The notes beneath the pieces were generated by a model. It ran no database searches and was not told where the DNA came from. It was given only the letters and a program-made list of their open reading frames with translations. Positions 1 through 8,146 of a stretch of 64,000 bases of DNA are shown in pieces. Numbering within the stretch: the first letter of the stretch is position 1; every line of letters starts with the position of its first letter. The stretch comes from CAVVEC01 sp963747105 (GTDB lineage: Bacteria > Acidobacteriota > Terriglobia > Terriglobales > Acidobacteriaceae): assembly GCA_963747105.1 (NCBI GenBank), contig CAVVEC010000002.1, positions 124,001-188,000 of the forward strand, read 5' to 3'. A program made the position numbers and the translations under genes.

Positions 1-121
1 GTGGAATTTGTGGACGCAACAGTAACTACAACCAAGGCTTCAGAAGAGTGAACATGCTCACAGAAGAAGCGGCAGCAAGCCTACGAAGAAGCAACGGACG
101 GGTGCCGCCGCTCGGTATTGG

Positions 122-328
122 GTGACGAGCGACAATGCTCCGCAATGGGAGCGGGTCAAGCCGGACGAAGAAGTGCACCCTCTGGCGGAACTTGACTGGG
201 AGAAGGAGCCGACGTGGAATGAGCCGCTGGTCACAACTCCTCTACTCCATCTAGGCTCTGCACTGGTGATTCAACCGCTTGCGCCTTTTGCGCGGCCCAG
301 CGAAACAGACCCCGTTGCCGCCATGTGA
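122..328 (+). CDS. small hypothetical protein (weak)
   Basis: An open frame with a GTG start at 122. The GTG overlaps the TGA of a 23-codon frame (54-125) that itself follows a frame open from position 1 to 51, which could mean a chain of coupled small genes running in from the left. The first 45 residues are acidic and Trp-rich and look protein-like. The last third overlaps the opposing frame at 231-425, so the two cannot both be fully real. No family is recognised. This is a weak call resting only on the open frame and the GTGA overlap. Confidence 0.3.
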   Translation: MTSDNAPQWERVKPDEEVHPLAELDWEKEPTWNEPLVTTPLLHLGSALVIQPLAPFARPSETDPVAAM

Positions 329-425
329 TCCGCCCGTCGAAGTACGCCTGCTCGACCATCTCCCAAATCTCGTCGAGTAGCCGTGCTTTCGCTCGGCTAC
401 TCCCATAGAGGTTGGGTCCGACCAC
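231..425 (-). CDS. small hypothetical protein
   Basis: A 64-residue frame read from a GTG at 425. The middle has a natural-looking amphipathic stretch (RLLDEIWEMVEQAYFDGR) followed by a basic region with TWRQRGLFRW. It starts inside the 3' end of the upstream gene at 397-567 (29-base overlap), consistent with translational coupling. No family is recognised. Other frames in this stretch read as low-complexity Arg/Gly and are less plausible. Confidence 0.35.
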   Translation of the reverse strand: MVGPNLYGSSRAKARLLDEIWEMVEQAYFDGRITWRQRGLFRWAAQKAQAVESPVQSLDGVEEL

Positions 426-567
426 GGAGACCTTGCGGGGCAGCCTGCACCTCCCGCGCTTTCGCCTCCTGCGCCTCCGTTCCGTGGACGGGACACATGT
501 CCCGATCCTCGCGGAGCAGGATGTCGCACAGACACTCCTCTGCATGACTCTCTGAAGCAGTAAGCAT
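397..567 (-). CDS. small Cys-rich protein
   Basis: A 56-residue frame whose ATG at 567 is preceded by a clear Shine-Dalgarno sequence (GGAGG, 6 bases before the start), the strongest evidence that it is real. Residues 10-28 hold the pattern C-x-C-x(11)-C-P-x-H, which could bind zinc. The C-terminal half is charged and Ala/Glu/Gln-rich. The following gene starts inside its 3' end. Function is unknown; a phage-type small regulator is possible but not shown. Confidence 0.5.
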   Translation of the reverse strand: MLTASESHAEECLCDILLREDRDMCPVHGTEAQEAKAREVQAAPQGLRGRTQPLWE

Positions 568-677
568 TCGATTCCTCCAGCCTCGGTCCACCGAGGCTTT
601 CCCTTACCTACGGAATGGAAAGTCGTCTTTTGCTTTGACAACTGCGAGGAATTTTGCGACTTCGCGTCTCTTTGTAC

Positions 678-872
678 ATGAAGTCAGACCTCATCAGGCA
701 GAAGTTCCACGAGCTTCACAGTGCTGGATTGCCCTATGCCGACATTTGCCAGCAACTTGGGATCAGCCCGCGCACTGCGAGCAACTGGGCGCGGGAGATG
801 AGGCTGCCACGGCGAAACGGTGGCCCGCGTCGCGATAGGTGGATGCCCGGCACAAAGCCGAAAATCGGCTGA
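678..872 (+). CDS. small helix-turn-helix protein
   Basis: A 64-residue protein starting at ATG 678; upstream in-frame TTG codons are less likely. Residues 4-36 read as a helix-turn-helix of the sigma-70 region-4/resolvase kind: a first helix (IRQKFHELHSAGLPY), then DICQQLGISPRTASNWAREM, where GIS is the turn and RTASNW the recognition helix. A short basic tail follows. It lies 140 bp upstream of the primase gene on the same strand, so it may regulate replication or copy control of the element. That role is inferred from position only. Confidence 0.6.
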   Translation: MKSDLIRQKFHELHSAGLPYADICQQLGISPRTASNWAREMRLPRRNGGPRRDRWMPGTKPKIG

Positions 873-1012
873 CTTTGCGTATCTATTAGTGCTGGAGTCT
901 TCGGGTCGCACCGAGATTCAAACCGGGGAGCGGGCTTCGTCCTGTCGCCTGCTCCCGAAACGGTTCCCAGCCGCTCTCAGCAAGCGAAACGACAGGCAAA
1001 GAAGCACAGGAT

Positions 1013-2419
1013 ATGAGCACACAAACAGCACAGCAAGAAACCCTGACTTACGAACCACCGAAGACATTCGCCGAAAGAGCACGCCCTCTTTTTGACAGGG
1101 GCATACCTGTTATCCCGGTTGCGCCAAACGGCAAAAACGCGACCTTGAAAGACTGGAACACCGCCGATTTCAGTTGGCGTGATGCGCTGGCATGGGATCA
1201 AGAAGCCAACGTCGGCTGTGTCACCGCCAACGGTTTCTGCTATCTCGACGATGACAAGGGAAACCTCCACGAGATTATCGAGAAAGAGATTGGGCTGCCC
1301 CTCCAAAGGCTGACCTACATTGTCGAAACGGCAAAGGGTTATCACTACTACTTCAAAACTTCCGAAGCGAGCATGCTGGTCGGACATCTTAGGAACCACA
1401 GTGCTGCCAACTTCGGCTTCGACTTCCAAAACCAAGAAGCCGGGGGCGCAAAGTTCTATGTCGTCGGTGCGGGCAGCATACATCCGTCTGGTGTGGTGTA
1501 TACGCCGCTGGACGAGCACCAAGGCATTACCGAGATTCCCGACAGGCTGGTGGAATGGCTGGTCGCCAACGCCGAGCAGAAACCCGTCCGCGTCGCGGTT
1601 GAAGGCGACGGGGCGAAGCTGCACGAGGATTTCGACTTCAACGCGTGGCTGGAACATTATGAACTGACTGTCAACGATGAACAGGACGGCTGGTACGGCT
1701 TCGACGAATGCCCCATCGCGGGATATAAGCACGAAGGTCAAAACGACATCAGTTGCGCCCTGTTTTACGACGGCGAAGGCTTCGGATTCAAATGCCACGC
1801 GGCGGGATGTCCGGGGAACGAGGACGGACTAAACCACTTGATTGAGCATCTTAATCAGACTCACGAGCCGTATCCGGGCGTTATCTGGGTCGCGGGAGAC
1901 CCAGCAGAGGCGTTGAAAGTCGCATTGGAATTCGGGGCGCAGATAGCCGAAGACTCCTTCATGAGCGAAGCCCGCGAGACAAAAATTACCGCAGAAGACC
2001 TCGCGGCGTTCGAGAAGATCAAAGAAAGCGGCAAGCCCGTCGAGCGGTTCGCGTTTACCGACCTCGGCAACGCCGAACGCTTCCAATGGCGCAACGAGGG
2101 CAGATTCGTGTGGACGGCGAACACCGATTGGTTGGCTTATAAAAACGGAGTCTGGGTCAAGGACGAAGAAAAATCGGTCGAGCGTGCTATGCACAAGACC
2201 GTCCGGCTAATCGAGCTTGAAGTAGAACTGTACGACGACGAGGACATGCGGGACGCCTGCATCGGATGGGCGAAGCGATCCGAGTCCAACGGCAAGATCA
2301 ACGCGAGCCTTGAGCGTGCGTCCGCGCTGGTCGGTCTGGCACGAAACTACGAAGACTTCGACACGCTGACCACAGTATTAAACCTGAAAAACGGAGAAGT
2401 AAATTTATGCAATTCGTAA
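1013..2419 (+). CDS. primase-polymerase half of P4-type primase-helicase
   Basis: A 468-residue protein. Residues 22-180 form a bifunctional prim-pol domain: RGIPVIPVAPNGK (30-41), an acidic metal-binding cluster DDD (79-81), YHYYF (110-114) and GAGSIHPSG (152-160). A CHAAGC zinc-like motif follows near residue 262. It ends in NLKNGEVNLCNS, exactly where family members usually continue into the SF3 helicase. The next gene overlaps by 13 bases in the -1 frame, and the heptamer A AAT TTA (2401-2407) sits in the zero frame at the junction. The gene would synthesise primers for replication of the element. It may be made both alone and as a fusion of about 808 residues. Confidence 0.9.
   Translation: MSTQTAQQETLTYEPPKTFAERARPLFDRGIPVIPVAPNGKNATLKDWNTADFSWRDALAWDQEANVGCVTANGFCYLDDDKGNLHEIIEKEIGLPLQRLTYIVETAKGYHYYFKTSEASMLVGHLRNHSAANFGFDFQNQEAGGAKFYVVGAGSIHPSGVVYTPLDEHQGITEIPDRLVEWLVANAEQKPVRVAVEGDGAKLHEDFDFNAWLEHYELTVNDEQDGWYGFDECPIAGYKHEGQNDISCALFYDGEGFGFKCHAAGCPGNEDGLNHLIEHLNQTHEPYPGVIWVAGDPAEALKVALEFGAQIAEDSFMSEARETKITAEDLAAFEKIKESGKPVERFAFTDLGNAERFQWRNEGRFVWTANTDWLAYKNGVWVKDEEKSVERAMHKTVRLIELEVELYDDEDMRDACIGWAKRSESNGKINASLERASALVGLARNYEDFDTLTTVLNLKNGEVNLCNS
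2401..2407 (+). promoter_or_regulatory. candidate -1 ribosomal frameshift site
   Basis: AAATTTA fits X XXY YYZ in the reading frame of the primase gene (GTA AAT TTA). After a -1 slip the next codon is ATG at 2407, the first codon of the helicase frame, giving ...NGEVNL-MQFVKHDPNH... with no residues gained or lost against the usual pattern of the family. The zero-frame stop TAA is 10 bases further on. I see no convincing downstream pseudoknot, and the window contains many single-base frameshifts, so an assembly indel remains possible. Confidence 0.5.
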
Positions 2420-3438
2420 AGCACGACCCGAACCACCTGCAAACCAAGCAAGCCAACGTCAACTACGACCCAGCAGCCAAATGCCCCAAGTGGGAGCAGT
2501 TTGTGCTGGACATCATGGGCGGCGACCAAGAGATGGTTGCGTACCTGCAACGCTGCTGCGGCTACACCCTAACCGGAGACACAAGCGAGCAGTGCTTCTT
2601 CGTTCTCTGGGGTCCGGGTGGAACGGGCAAATCGACATTCCTTAATGTCATGCGCGGAATCCTCGGCACCTACTGCGCGACTGCCGACCCGGAGATGTTC
2701 ATGGTCAAGCGCGGCGACAGCGGGCAGCCGTTCGACATGGCTGGGCTGGAGGGCGTGCGCATGCTGATGGCGATTGAGACTGAAGAAGGCAAGAAGATCG
2801 CGACGGCTAAGCTGAAGCGCATGACCGGACAAGACCCGATCAAGGCGTGCTACAAATTCCGCGAGCCGTATGAGTTCATGCCGGTGTGGAAGTTGTGGCT
2901 CGCCACGAACGACGCTCCGCAAACCCGCGCTGATGACGACGCCTTCTGGGAAAGAGCGAAGCCCATCCCGTTCACGGTGAAGTTCCGTGGCACCGACAAG
3001 CAGATCAAGGATTACGCCGACGTGCTGGTGAGAGAAGAAGGATCGGGCATTCTCAACTGGATGCTCAAGGGGTTGGAACAATACCAGCAAGGCGGGTTGC
3101 AGCACCCAAAGACGGTTAAGGAAGCGGCGGATGAATGGCGCGACCGCGACGACTGGTTGGCGAGATTCCTCGAAGAGCACACAGAGCCGACGCAGGACAA
3201 GCAGCAGATGGTTAAGAAGTCAGACCTCTTCCCTGTGTTTACCCGTTGGGCGGACGAAACCAAGCAAGCGCGAGGCGTTAATGACAGACAATTCAGCGAG
3301 GGAATGAAGCGCAAAGGCTATGAGGCGGAAGTGATCAAACGCGACGGCAAGACACCCCGCGTATGGATAGGCTTGCGCCTAACAACCTTGGTTGAGCGCG
3401 GCGTCGGGAGCGGAATAAGCGACCAAGCAGAGCTTTAA
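2407..3438 (+). CDS. SF3 helicase half of P4/D5-type primase-helicase
   Basis: A 343-residue protein with a D5/P4-family superfamily 3 helicase core: Walker A GPGGTGKST (69-77), Walker B MAIETEE (about 121-127), sensor-1 WLATNDAP with Asn168, and the motif DDDAFWERA just after it. The C-terminal 90 residues resemble the winged-helix tail of phage P4 primases. It should unwind DNA at the element's origin, and the origin-like repeats lie directly downstream. Without a fusion it would begin at ATG 2407 inside the end of the primase gene, by coupling or by -1 frameshifting. Confidence 0.9.
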   Translation: MQFVKHDPNHLQTKQANVNYDPAAKCPKWEQFVLDIMGGDQEMVAYLQRCCGYTLTGDTSEQCFFVLWGPGGTGKSTFLNVMRGILGTYCATADPEMFMVKRGDSGQPFDMAGLEGVRMLMAIETEEGKKIATAKLKRMTGQDPIKACYKFREPYEFMPVWKLWLATNDAPQTRADDDAFWERAKPIPFTVKFRGTDKQIKDYADVLVREEGSGILNWMLKGLEQYQQGGLQHPKTVKEAADEWRDRDDWLARFLEEHTEPTQDKQQMVKKSDLFPVFTRWADETKQARGVNDRQFSEGMKRKGYEAEVIKRDGKTPRVWIGLRLTTLVERGVGSGISDQAEL

Positions 3439-3444
3439 GGGTTT

Positions 3445-3546
3445 CGGGTTTCAGGTCGTTTCACGAAACTTTGTATTGGAACTTCTTCTACGAAGAAGAA
3501 CCAAAATAAAAGTATAAGAAATGGCGGTTTCATGAAACCCGGTGAA
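3445..3546 (+). other. origin-like cluster of GTTTC/GAAAC repeats
   Basis: About seven GTTTC or GAAAC units occur within about 100 bp directly after the helicase gene, including two near-identical palindromes, GTTTCACGAAAC (3458-3469) and GTTTCATGAAAC (3527-3538). Between them lie a hairpin CTTCTTC-TAC-GAAGAAG (3482-3498) and an A-rich stretch (3499-3520). Iterons flanking an AT-rich segment beside a primase-helicase is the usual plan of P4-like and plasmid origins. Operator sites for a regulator would look similar. Confidence 0.4.
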
Positions 3547-3743
3547 ACCTGCAACCGCTGGTTAGTAGCACGCCTTGCGGCACTCTGCCGCTCCACTCAG
3601 GGGCAATTCCCAAACTTTCAAATCCATTGGGCAGAGCAGAGTTTTCGCGGCTCCGACAGGTCTGAACCAGTTGCCCGGCTTGCGGATTTGCCATCTTTGC
3701 TTGAGAAATCGGTTCTGAGTCCCGCCGCGCCAAGGGTTGAATC

Positions 3744-3992
3744 ATGGCGAAAGCGAGTCGGAGCCAGTCCCGCGAGGAGAAAAATCGAAGAATGCACGCA
3801 CGACCAGAAGTCCGAGAAATTCTGATAAGCCACAAGTTGCAGCGGTGGTCCCTGATTGGGCAACACCCGCATGCGTACCCGAATTGCTCGCCCTCGCGGG
3901 CAAGGCGCAACTACGCAAGGCTATTCGCGCGACACGAGGAGCTAGCCCGTCGTCTGGGCTTGACCCCGGTGTCGGCGTACCCGCCGATCTAA
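3744..3992 (+). CDS. small hypothetical basic protein
   Basis: An 82-residue frame with a strongly basic N-terminus (KASRSQSREEKNRRM). The second half (ARRNYARLFARHEELARRLGL) could be a helix followed by an HTH-like start. It is 19 bases upstream of the small gene at 4012 and probably co-transcribed with it. No family is recognised. The 205 bp between the origin-like repeats and this gene hold no other convincing frame. Confidence 0.4.
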   Translation: MAKASRSQSREEKNRRMHARPEVREILISHKLQRWSLIGQHPHAYPNCSPSRARRNYARLFARHEELARRLGLTPVSAYPPI

Positions 3993-4011
3993 GCCACAAG
4001 GAATCCAACGC

Positions 4012-4191
4012 ATGGTAAGCACAGATATGGATGAACTGCTTTGGTTCGCGGGTCGCTGGTGGTGGTTCCCGGGCGCACGGATCGGCGCGGAGTCGGAATT
4101 CGAATGGCGAAACAGTAGGGCTTACCTGCTAGAACCCGATGGCAGCGCCGAGGAGGGCATCGTGTTCGTGGACGAGGTCGAGTTTGATTGA
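4012..4191 (+). CDS. small Trp-rich acidic protein
   Basis: A 59-residue frame starting at ATG 4012 and ending in TGA at 4189-4191. The N-terminal half is aromatic (LLWFAGRWWWFPGARIG) and the C-terminal half acidic (GSAEEGIVFVDEVEFD). The composition is protein-like and it follows the 3744-3992 gene closely. No known family is recognised and function is unknown. Confidence 0.45.
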   Translation: MVSTDMDELLWFAGRWWWFPGARIGAESEFEWRNSRAYLLEPDGSAEEGIVFVDEVEFD

Positions 4192-4389
4192 CGCACAATG
4201 AGCACGCGTTCTTTCTCGCTGACGGCGGTGGATGCGAGATGCGGGGAACTCGGAGAACAGTTGGAGGGCGAAGAGTAGTTGCAATGCTGCCCGTTTTCCT
4301 GCTTGCCCTAGAGTCTGTCAGAAACGCAACAGGTCAGACGAAGGCGAGGAGAACACCGGCATCGGGAACGGTTCATTTGGACTGTCGGG

Positions 4390-4563
4390 TTATATCGTCC
4401 CCTCTAATTCAGGGAATCTTTCAACAACAGCGTCATAGTGCTCGGCACACAGATAGAACGGGGCTTCTTCTGCATCGCCCCGCACCCATGTGACAGCAGG
4501 CTTATCGCACGGGCGATAAGCAGCGGAAGAAGGACCGACGTTGAATTCGCAGTCGTGGTTCAT
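4390..4563 (-). CDS. small zinc-ribbon-like protein
   Basis: A 57-residue frame whose ATG overlaps the TGA of the upstream gene (ATGA at 4560-4563), so the two are translationally coupled. Residues 5-40 carry C-x(n)-C-DKPAV...YLC-x-x-H, a spacing like small treble-clef or zinc-ribbon proteins (C17-DKPA and C36-AEH). It probably works with the 4560-4913 product. No family assignment is possible from sequence alone. Confidence 0.5.
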   Translation of the reverse strand: MNHDCEFNVGPSSAAYRPCDKPAVTWVRGDAEEAPFYLCAEHYDAVVERFPELEGTI

Positions 4564-4913
4564 AGGTTCTCCTTTTTAAGACGCTTGAGCGTTGCTTCCG
4601 CCCACGCCATCGCTGGTTCGTAAAACTCTTTCATCTGTTGTGCGGCGTATGGGGCTGGATCAGAATGGCGATACCATATCTCGCACTTGTTGACTTTTGG
4701 GACGAAGCCGCGACGGAGCCTATTGATGTCGCAGGATCGCCAGATGTGCGGCGTCCCATCCTTCAGCCTTTCCACTAGCCAGAGGCGGCTGCCATCCGTG
4801 GAATCAAACTCCAAAGGACCGTCCCAGACCTTGATGGAACCGAAGTTGTTCACACTAGCGATGGTCTCTCCAATCACGATGGGTATTTTGCAGGTTTGGT
4901 AGTAGGTGCCCAT
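4560..4913 (-). CDS. hypothetical protein
   Basis: A 117-residue protein with coherent sequence: a beta-rich N-terminal half (IPIVIGETIASVNNFGSIKVWDGPLEFDS) and a helical C-terminal tail (AAQQMKEFYEPAMAWAEATLKRLKKE). It is the first gene of a two-gene minus-strand unit with 4390-4563. I recognise no domain. The 244 bp between this gene and 5158 hold no clear gene. Confidence 0.5.
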   Translation of the reverse strand: MGTYYQTCKIPIVIGETIASVNNFGSIKVWDGPLEFDSTDGSRLWLVERLKDGTPHIWRSCDINRLRRGFVPKVNKCEIWYRHSDPAPYAAQQMKEFYEPAMAWAEATLKRLKKENL

Positions 4914-5157
4914 TAGAATTCCTCTTCAAGATCACTCTCATCTAAATACTGAGCGAGATGTCTACCCTTAAATACTCACTGGCGATCCAACCTCCAAATT
5001 TGAAGCTCCGAACTGCCCACTGCACGTGACGGGTTGCGCGTGGGCTTGGAGCAGATCGCAAGGGGTCTCTCAGCGACCATTTGGTACTAGCCAACCGTGG
5101 TGTGACGGAAGTCCTATCATGGGGCAGTGGCCCCTGAGGCACAATGTTTGCCAACTT

Positions 5158-6375
5158 ATGGTGAAACAATCCAGCGGTGGTTTAAGGCTGCCGAAGTTCC
5201 AACGCAACAAGAAACAACAGCAGTGGATTGCGTCGGAGCGGCGAACTGCCAAGCTCGTTCGTTCACTCTGGAAAGCAGCGGGTCAGAAGGATCGCAATGA
5301 TCCCAGATTGCTTTGTCTTCTTGTCCAGTGCGGGTGGACGAACGCAGGGCACAAGAACGAAGGAGAGTCCATTCGCCTGTGGAGAAATAGAAAGATTGCC
5401 GATTACCTAAGGGTTCGTTACACATCGGATGAGCAGCTTGCACAAGGGCTGCATGCCCGCTTCAGGTCGATAAGCTTTTCAAAATGCCTGTCGATGCTGG
5501 GTGAGCGAACGGGAATTGCTCTGTACCGGAATACTTACCGCTCGGCCACACTCAGATTTCTAAAGCAACACTCTCCAGTGGTCGCACTTGCCTTTAAGCG
5601 AGCCTCTACCGACCCGGCAAATGTGCATGAGAAGATTCGAGGAGTTGCCACGTTGATCGAATCTCTCGGTGAAATCTCTACGGGCGGTCGTCACGTGTCG
5701 CCCTTCAATGGGTTGACGCCATTGCTTTCGTGCCTCGACCCTCAGCGCAAATTTCCGATCATGAACCAACGCACTCGACGGTTGCTTCGATCCATCGGAA
5801 TGAAGGCGGACATCGAAGGCGTGGTTGCACTCTCGAAACTGATCGGCCCCACTTACGACATAAAAGATTCTCGTGAGCTTGACGTGTACGCTAACACTGA
5901 GAAGTTCCCCAAGCCCAAGGCGCACGTTGCCACTGACCGCTCTGCTGATGGTTTCAAGGACGTTGGGGTGAAATCCGAGATCAACAGCTTTGCGCAGATC
6001 ACAGCGAAGAAAACTGTCATCACGAAGCTCCACAACAAGCTACTCAACGATCTGAGGAACTATTTGCTCTGGCGTTACAAAATTGCGCCCAAAGAGGATA
6101 GATTTGATGCTCTCGTGTTCGGCTGGAGGAAAGGTCGAGACTTGTTGATCGAGGTCAAAACTGCTTCGGAGGGCCCTTCAGGTCGAGCACAGATTCGTCA
6201 GGCAATCGGACAGCTATACGACTACCGATTCACGTTCATGCCCACGAACAACGTAGACCTCGCTGTATTGCTGCCGAAAGAGCCAAGTGCTCACGTTCAA
6301 CGACTCCTTGCTTCGCTCGGCATCGAGTTGCTTTGGTTCGAGGGCAAAGAACTCGAAGGCTCAGTCCGACTCTGA
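5158..6375 (+). CDS. PD-(D/E)XK nuclease-like protein
   Basis: About 405 residues from ATG 5158; an earlier ATG at 5119 is possible, and anything before that looks non-coding. The C-terminal quarter has a restriction-endonuclease-like core: DRFDALVFGW...RDLLIEVKTA, i.e. an acidic residue about 13 positions before E-x-K, followed by a helix with QAIGQLYDYRF, as in PD-(D/E)XK enzymes. The first 300 residues are unassigned and may recognise DNA or sense infection. It stands alone on the plus strand at the start of a defence-like region. A solitary restriction or abortive-infection nuclease is the likeliest role. Confidence 0.6.
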   Translation: MVKQSSGGLRLPKFQRNKKQQQWIASERRTAKLVRSLWKAAGQKDRNDPRLLCLLVQCGWTNAGHKNEGESIRLWRNRKIADYLRVRYTSDEQLAQGLHARFRSISFSKCLSMLGERTGIALYRNTYRSATLRFLKQHSPVVALAFKRASTDPANVHEKIRGVATLIESLGEISTGGRHVSPFNGLTPLLSCLDPQRKFPIMNQRTRRLLRSIGMKADIEGVVALSKLIGPTYDIKDSRELDVYANTEKFPKPKAHVATDRSADGFKDVGVKSEINSFAQITAKKTVITKLHNKLLNDLRNYLLWRYKIAPKEDRFDALVFGWRKGRDLLIEVKTASEGPSGRAQIRQAIGQLYDYRFTFMPTNNVDLAVLLPKEPSAHVQRLLASLGIELLWFEGKELEGSVRL

Positions 6376-6493
6376 AGACAATTTTATGAAGCACCATTAC
6401 GGTCGGTTCCCATTGAGCGAGAAGCTGCACTCTGGCTACCTGCAACAACCGTGCGGTTTCGTCCACGTCGCAAAACCCACGCGATCCCTTCGA

Positions 6494-8034
6494 CTAAGAC
6501 ACAGACGCGGCAAAGGTCTTCGGGACTGGATCGAGATCGACGACTTGAACTCGATCTTCAGGTGAATTCGCGGGCTTGGGATACGGCAGCACTTCCCACT
6601 TCAGCGCGGCTCGCAAAATGCGCTTCATGCGTCGATCACCAAAAATTCCCACGAAGCGCTGTTTGCGTTTGTCGTTCTTGAAGAACTCGCAACCCTGTTC
6701 AATGAGTAATTGCTTCTGTTCGGCACGACTGCGCTTGTACCGTAGCCTGCCGAATCGGCGATCCCGCGTGAGTAAGTGAACGTTTCGTGCATCGTAGACC
6801 TTACCGTCTGGTCGTCTGAACTTTTCGGTTGGACTGGTCGTCCCGCAATATAAGAAATTGCAAGACCTAAAAATCACGCCTCGCTCGCCTGCCTGCGGAT
6901 CAGCGTAGGCGACGAAAACGTGATAGCCCTTCTTGGTCATTTCTCGACATGCTGCGCTCACGAGAAACGAAGCCGCCGAACCTGCATGCATCCTGCCATC
7001 CGATGACTTTCTTGGCGGATCAGCCCAAGGCAGGCAGCAGCCCCGTGTCAGCGAAATAACCTTATTCGCGTGTTCCGCCCCGCACACCGATTTCTTGACA
7101 GCCGTGCCGGCCGTGCTCCCAAAGCAAACGACCCCAGCGATATGATTGCCGAAGAATAATGCATACGAATGTTCAACACTGCCGAGCGGCCCAAGTATTC
7201 GTGCCCCACGATCACGTTGCGGGCATCTGCCAGCGAAATCTCTCGAACACTGGCATTGGTGAAGTCCTTTGCCAGTGCCTCTTTCTCAGCTAGTAGGGGA
7301 TCAGGCTCTTTTGCCATGCGCTCTCGAATCACGCGCTGGAATGCTTTGCCATTCGCCGGGAAGTCCTCGAAGTCTTTCGAGAGTTGCTTTTCACATCGCG
7401 CCAAGTGATTCGCCGAATTGGTTAATGCCAAAACTAGCTTCTTGGTGAGTGTGGGGTTTAACCGTTTTCTGAGTCTAACCGCGGTCTCCAGCTTTTCTCT
7501 TCGGCTTGCTGACTCGATGTCTCGGATCAACTCTGACGCAATGACGTTCACGTCCGGGTCTGTGAGCACTTCTGTCGGCGTGACGATCTCCCTGATCTCC
7601 CGAAGCAAAGCTGCATTGGTCAGTTCGCCATTTTTCTCACGCGCTTGAACCAACGCACGCTCAAATGTGGATTCGTCCACGAGTAATGCGAGACGCTGCC
7701 ACTTGGAACTTTGGTCTTTTGAAATGCCGATTTCGTCGAGAGTGGGTGGATAGGCGGTCGGGTCGACAGACCGCCTTATTTTGGTGCCATCTTTTCGTGG
7801 TCGCCCCTCTCCTCGCGTGCCCGGATTCTTCTCCATGTCAGACAGCAGTTGACCTGCCCGCCGCTCGGCTCGTAATCCTGATCTCGCAGCCATGTTTTGC
7901 ATGTCGAGGTCGCCCGCCAATTTGGCATAGGTTCGGACTGCTTCCGCTTTGTCGCGGATTTTCTTCGCCTCATCAACGCGGTAGGCGGACGCGATAGCTT
8001 TGCGTGCGGCGTCATAGCGGATCAGCGCGGTCAT
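6494..8034 (-). pseudogene. Mom-like DNA-modification protein with N-terminal phage domain, frameshifted
   Basis: Reading leftward, 8034 to about 7190 encodes a phage-type N-terminal domain (KDQSSKWQRLALLVDESTFERAL) and the start of a Mom-like GNAT domain (REISLADARNVIVGHEYLG). After a one-base shift at a G run near 7188-7192 the frame continues as PLGSVEHSYALFFGNHIAGV and on to VFVAYADPQAGERGVIFRS and NFLYCGTT at 6494. Those motifs match the Mom family, which modifies adenine in DNA and protects it from restriction. The N- and C-terminal parts may originally have been two genes. A fragment of the same N-terminal domain sits beside the integrase at 48.7 kb. The break is either decay or a lost G in the assembly. 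Confidence 0.65.
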
Positions 8035-8054
8035 ACAAGACGAATTGTCTTGTA
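8034..8054. promoter_or_regulatory. inverted repeat between divergent genes
   Basis: TACAAGAC-GAATT-GTCTTGTA, a perfect 8-bp inverted repeat in the gap between the Mom-like gene (minus) and the cyclase-like gene (plus). It overlaps the start codon of the minus-strand gene. It could be an operator controlling both genes or an RNA hairpin over the start. Confidence 0.35.
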
Positions 8055-8146
8055 GGTTGGGGCCATCGCCAAGTTACGAGGGTCATGGGATATTTTGCCG
8101 AGCAAGAATTCCCGGCATGACGACTCGAATTGCGTCAGAGCATAGA

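Noticed and set aside
977..1798. 273-codon minus-strand frame
   Set aside because: Antisense of the primase domain; the plus-strand frame has clear prim-pol motifs while this one is hydrophobic low-quality sequence without a domain.
3532..3825. 97-codon plus-strand frame after the helicase
   Set aside because: Begins inside the GTTTC palindrome, has no ribosome site and no recognisable pattern, and overlaps the more plausible gene at 3744.
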